A stretch of 64,000 nt of DNA from Drosophila pseudoobscura (lineage: Eukaryota; Arthropoda; Insecta; Diptera; Drosophilidae). Positions within the stretch are counted from its first letter, which is position 1; the number at the start of each line of letters is the position of its first letter. The stretch spans positions 10,664,001 to 10,728,000 of the forward strand of contig NC_046680.1 in the NCBI RefSeq assembly GCF_009870125.1, given 5' to 3'. Shown in pieces: positions 60,730-64,000 of the stretch. Below the pieces are notes generated by a model. The model was not told the DNA's origin and made no database searches. It saw nothing but the letters and a program-made list of their open reading frames with translations. The position numbers were made by a program, and so were the translations under genes.

Positions 60730-62531
60730 CTCGCTCGCCTCCCGGTTGGTAGTGCGTCTCCTGCTGCTGTTCGTCCTGGTCAGTGCCGTGTCGATTGTAA
60801 TACTGACCAAATGCGGCATAGACGAGCTCACGGCTCAGGAAGCGCTGCACCATCATCCCAGCGAAACCAGTGGCCCCAGTTATGTGCTGGGCGGCGACCG
60901 TGAGGCGGAGATTGAGCGCCTGAAGCATGAGGTGCTCACCCTGCGTGCCCAAATCGTCATCCTTCAGAACAATCGGAGTGGCCACAATGGAGCGGCCGCC
61001 AATGGCAGCCACCATCTCCCAGAAACCACTGTGGGGCCGCCCTTGCCACCACTGACGCACCACAGCTACGACTGCAGCAGCTACATCCGGAAGCAGGTGG
61101 GTGCCGCTGAGATCCTGCACGGCTTGCCCCTGAACAACGAGTACGAGCTGATTCCCTTCAACCACTTCACCTTCACTCGCGTATTCCCCATCGATCTGGG
61201 CCTGGGCAAGCGAGTGGTGGAGAAGCCCATTGGCTATCGCCGCCGTGACCTCATTGGGGCGGTCAACAAGGCGCTGGAAAGCCTCAACCGCAACCATTCA
61301 GCACGGGTGCGTGCCAAGGCAGCTGGAGTGGGAGCTGCATTGGACGTGATCAAGTACACGCTGGACGACTTCATTGAGGGCATCTACCGCACCGAGCCCA
61401 CGACGGGCACCCAGTACGAGCTCTACTTCCAGAGCGTAAAGCACCACACGAGTCCCGTGCGCCGGGCCCTGGTTATGCGCCCGTTCGCCCCCCTCCAGAC
61501 GGTGCAGTTGTCGGAGATTCCGGCCAGCCGCAGCCCCAGCTCCAGTCCGGCCGTAATCCATGTTATAGTGCCGCTGGCCGGTCGGCTGCACAGCTTCCGT
61601 AGTTTTTTGCAAATGTTCGCCAGTCTAGGGGATCGGCATCTCGAGCTGATCGTCGTTTACTTTGGCGACAGTGGGCTAGCGCAGGCCAGGCAGATGGCCG
61701 AGTTGTCGGAGAGAACACAGTTCCTCGCCCTGAACGAGACCTTCAGCAGAGGTAAGTAATGCGATTCCCCCAGCCATTCGGCCACTCATTCAGTTTGTCC
61801 CATCTATCAGCAAAGGCCTTGAGGCTGGGGGCAGAGCACATTGTATCCCCATCGCCAGCGGAGGATGTGCTGCTCTTCATGTGCGACGTGGACATCATGT
61901 TCACGGCCAGGTTCCTGGAGCGCTGTCGCTGGAATGCCGCGCCCGGCAAGAAGGTAGGTGTCGTGGTCCACAATGGAGCTCCAAGCAGATCTGTAATGAT
62001 CTCCCTGCCCTCTCAGGTGTACTATCCGGTGGTTTTCAGTCTGTATAACCCGCACGTGGTGTACACGCTCCAGGGCAAGCCGCTGCCCAGCGAGGAGGAG
62101 CAGCTGGTCATCTCTAAGGACACTGGGTTCTGGAGGGACTTTGGCTACGGCATGACCTGCCAGTACCGCTCAAACTTCCTTCAGATACGCGGCTTCGACG
62201 AGGAGGAGATCGTCGGCTGGGGCGGCGAGGACGTGATGCTCTACCGCAAGTACATTCGATCGAAGATTAAGATCATCAGGGCCACCGATCCGGGTATCTT
62301 TCATCGCTGGCACACCAAGGTAAACTTTCGCCATCCCTCATCTCTATCGATATTCTAAGCTGCTTTCTAACTTTGCATTCCCGACAGGTCTGTGCCAGCT
62401 CGCTGACTGCCGACCAGTACCGCGCCTGCATCCGATCGCGGGCTTTGAACGAGGCCTCCCATGCCCAACTCGGCTTCCTGGCCTTCCGGGATGACATAGC
62501 CGCCGCCAATGCGGCCAAGCTGCAGTCGTGA
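60722..62531 (+). CDS. CG12913: Chondroitin sulfate N-acetylgalactosaminyltransferase
   Basis: Four coding exons: 60722-61751, 61811-61953, 62017-62319 and 62388-62531, give 539 aa, near the length of vertebrate CSGALNACT1/2. It is a type II Golgi protein. A short cytosolic N-terminus leads to a signal anchor ([19 protein letters not shown], about residues 11-29), followed by a stem with a coiled-coil stretch ([19 protein letters not shown]). The catalytic part begins near residue 275 ([19 protein letters not shown]). It has the DXD-type metal and UDP-sugar site DVD at 369-371 (MCDVDIMF) and the [13 protein letters not shown] block at about 458-470, typical of GT7/CHGN-type GalNAc transferases. 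It should add GalNAc to start or extend chondroitin chains. The CG number is from memory of the 46F locus and should be treated as likely, not certain. A TTGCAG acceptor at 60682-60687 shows a leader exon upstream. An AATAAA at 63529-63534 is a candidate 3' end. Confidence 0.92.
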
Positions 62532-63790
62532 TACATTTACATTTCCCAAGCGATTTCCCTTGTCCTGGGGCTGCTACTTAATCAACCTAAGGCATACACT
62601 CTGTAAAAAAGGCCAGTGTGGAAAATCCCATACTTATGGAACCTTTAAGTCCGCAAAGTGTTTTCCTAAGTAGCCCAGTTATGATCGTATTTGGATCATA
62701 TAAATCCAAATGAATACTTATAGGATCGGGAATGCATCCTTCTCCGCGTATCCCCTAAATATTGTATTGTGCTTCATTTTTCTGAGTGTACACGCACACA
62801 TGAATACAAATATGTAAAACTGGAGACAATAACTCGTATTTAGCGAAATCGTTGACTTAGCTTAATTGTTGATCTTGTTGTTGCGCCCTCGAGAGTGCCA
62901 CACACCCACACACACACAAACACACACACACATCACAAATTGTTCTTCCATGAAGCAAACTAGATGCAATCTCCAAAGCCCCAAGATATTTACCATATCG
63001 AATCCGTATCTCATGTACTTTGTAACTTAAACTGAGCCTAAACAAATCTGCCAGAGTGCTGCGCGCTTTGTAAAAACTAAATTAAATCGTTTAATTAAAC
63101 TTGTCGCCTGGTTGTTGGCTGGTTTTTGTTTTTTCGGCTGGTCGTTCGCTCCATTCCATGGCTGGGGGATGTCGAAGCCAACGACCTCCACATGGGGTTC
63201 AGTGAGCACGCATATGAAGAAGGTGATCTAGTACCTGCCCTCTCCTCCTCCTCACTCTGGCTGCGACTAGGAGCTGGGGATCTTTCTGGCACTCTAGCGG
63301 AAAGTAAATTTGTTATACTTTGATAGAATGGCGACATCAGCCGGAAACATGCCAGCCGTACAACTTTTTACATTTCCACTAGTACTGGTATTTCTTACAT
63401 CTTCCAAATTGTCCTTTCAAACACATTAACAAACGAGTGTGGAGTGCTACTTGTGCACAATCTGAGAATTAAAGGAATACATGATTTATCTACATACGAT
63501 AGGGAACATTTTAGTTGAATCATAGATCAATAAAATGAGTTTAGTTTTAAACATTTTGATATGTTAGAAATATCACTATGATTGTCTTAAAAGGTATTTA
63601 AATCCACAATGGATTGGATTGAGAATATGTAGTTGAATATCCAGTCTGAAGGGGGACTCACTTCATATTTCCGACCGCAGAAGTGATAAACTCGAATAAA
63701 ACTATGTATTTCAGAAACAAGTTTTTTTTGTGTCAAATATGAGTCTCAGGGTATTCACCGTTCGGTCATAATTTCTTGCATCAAATTCCT
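62532..63790. other. 3' flank of the transferase gene, mostly non-coding
   Basis: Probably the transferase 3' UTR, possibly up to AATAAA at 63529-63534. A CA-repeat tract lies at about 62900-62932. A GC-richer block at 63090-63340 has open frames with coding-like composition on both strands; I could not decide whether it is an exon (see findings). Confidence 0.4.
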
Positions 63791-64000
63791 CTACTCTGGA
63801 TTGGATGTCTTCACCTGGAAAGCCTTTTCACGGTCACGGTCGTAGGTTATGTAAGCGCCGAGGAGTGTTTTGTTTTGTTCAACTTGTTCGGAATTCGAAA
63901 TGCTAATCTCGCAGCTGGAAGTCTGACTCAACGACTTAGAAGCCGTGATATGATCGAAATAATCTGCGATAATTTCACAGGAGTGTTCTCTGGCGGCTAT
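63791..64000 (-). CDS. Partial open frame cut by the window edge, family unknown
   Basis: On the minus strand a frame is open from the window edge for 69 codons to a TAG at 63791-63793. It contains REHSCEIIADYFDHITASK and, later, LLGAYITYDRDREKAFQ. A CAG followed by GTGAAG just before the end could be a splice donor, in which case the last seven codons are intronic. I do not recognise the protein. The balanced amino-acid composition and lack of low complexity make it look more real than most frames here, but 69 codons can be open by chance. The start lies outside the window. Confidence 0.35.
   Translation of the reverse strand: MAAREHSCEIIADYFDHITASKSLSQTSSCEISISNSEQVEQNKTLLGAYITYDRDREKAFQVKTSNPE

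Noticed and set aside
1..64000. tRNA, rRNA, CRISPR, operon or phage features
   Set aside because: Nothing of this kind was seen. The window is eukaryotic, with spliced genes, and I saw no cloverleaf or repeat-spacer array on reading.

Overview
The window is insect nuclear DNA from a Drosophila. Genes carry short introns with GT/AG borders, the DNA is full of CA/GT, GAGA and CAG-type simple repeats, and the proteins read as near-identical relatives of known Drosophila proteins. The gene set (nuclear receptor Hr3, histidine decarboxylase Hdc, synaptobrevin Syb, a chondroitin N-acetylgalactosaminyltransferase) is the one I associate with D. melanogaster 46F on chromosome 2R (Muller element C). 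The sequence differs from D. melanogaster, and the DINE-1-like repeat looks like those of the obscura group. The species group is an inference.

Layout. 1-2.9 kb holds nothing I can call a gene. At 2.93-3.4 kb (minus) lies a small His/Lys-rich secreted-type protein whose first codon is unresolved. 3.4-13 kb is non-coding and rich in simple repeats; its right part is the 3' flank and probable 3' UTR of Hr3. Hr3 fills 13.0 to about 39 kb on the minus strand. Eight small exons at 13.0-15.0 kb encode the zinc-finger DNA-binding domain, hinge and ligand-binding domain. A 14-kb intron leads to a 43-codon first coding exon at 29.1 kb (487-aa form). An alternative N-terminal exon of about 440 codons at 37.5-38.9 kb ends in the same splice phase and gives a long form of roughly 730-890 aa. 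About 39-48 kb is upstream and intergenic DNA with a lone TATA/initiator core promoter at 45.5 kb and a DINE-1-like element at 45.9-47.0 kb. Hdc (plus, 8 coding exons, 841 aa) is at 48.5-52.2 kb with a TATA box 0.5 kb upstream. Two divergent genes at 52.75-55.25 kb encode seven-segment membrane proteins resembling the TMBIM/Lifeguard family. They share five exons with identical intron phases, so they look like an old, fast-diverging tandem pair. Syb (minus, 156 aa) is at 56.0-57.8 kb with its promoter near 58.25 kb. A tandem-repeat block at 58.2-60.4 kb separates it from the chondroitin transferase gene (plus, 539 aa) at 60.7-62.5 kb. The right edge cuts a minus-strand open frame.

How the genes fit together. 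These are independent eukaryotic units, not an operon. Two of them, Hdc (histamine synthesis) and Syb (vesicle fusion), both serve neurotransmission, and Hr3 is an ecdysone-cascade receptor. The most informative oddities are the start of the long Hr3 isoform (a 75-nt in-frame intron or an in-frame stop), the divergent TMBIM-like pair, the repeat block next to Syb that carries degraded copies of its promoter motifs, and a minimal uORF overlapping the transferase start codon. All exon borders were read by eye from GT/AG consensus, frame continuity and resemblance to known proteins; no alignment was run.
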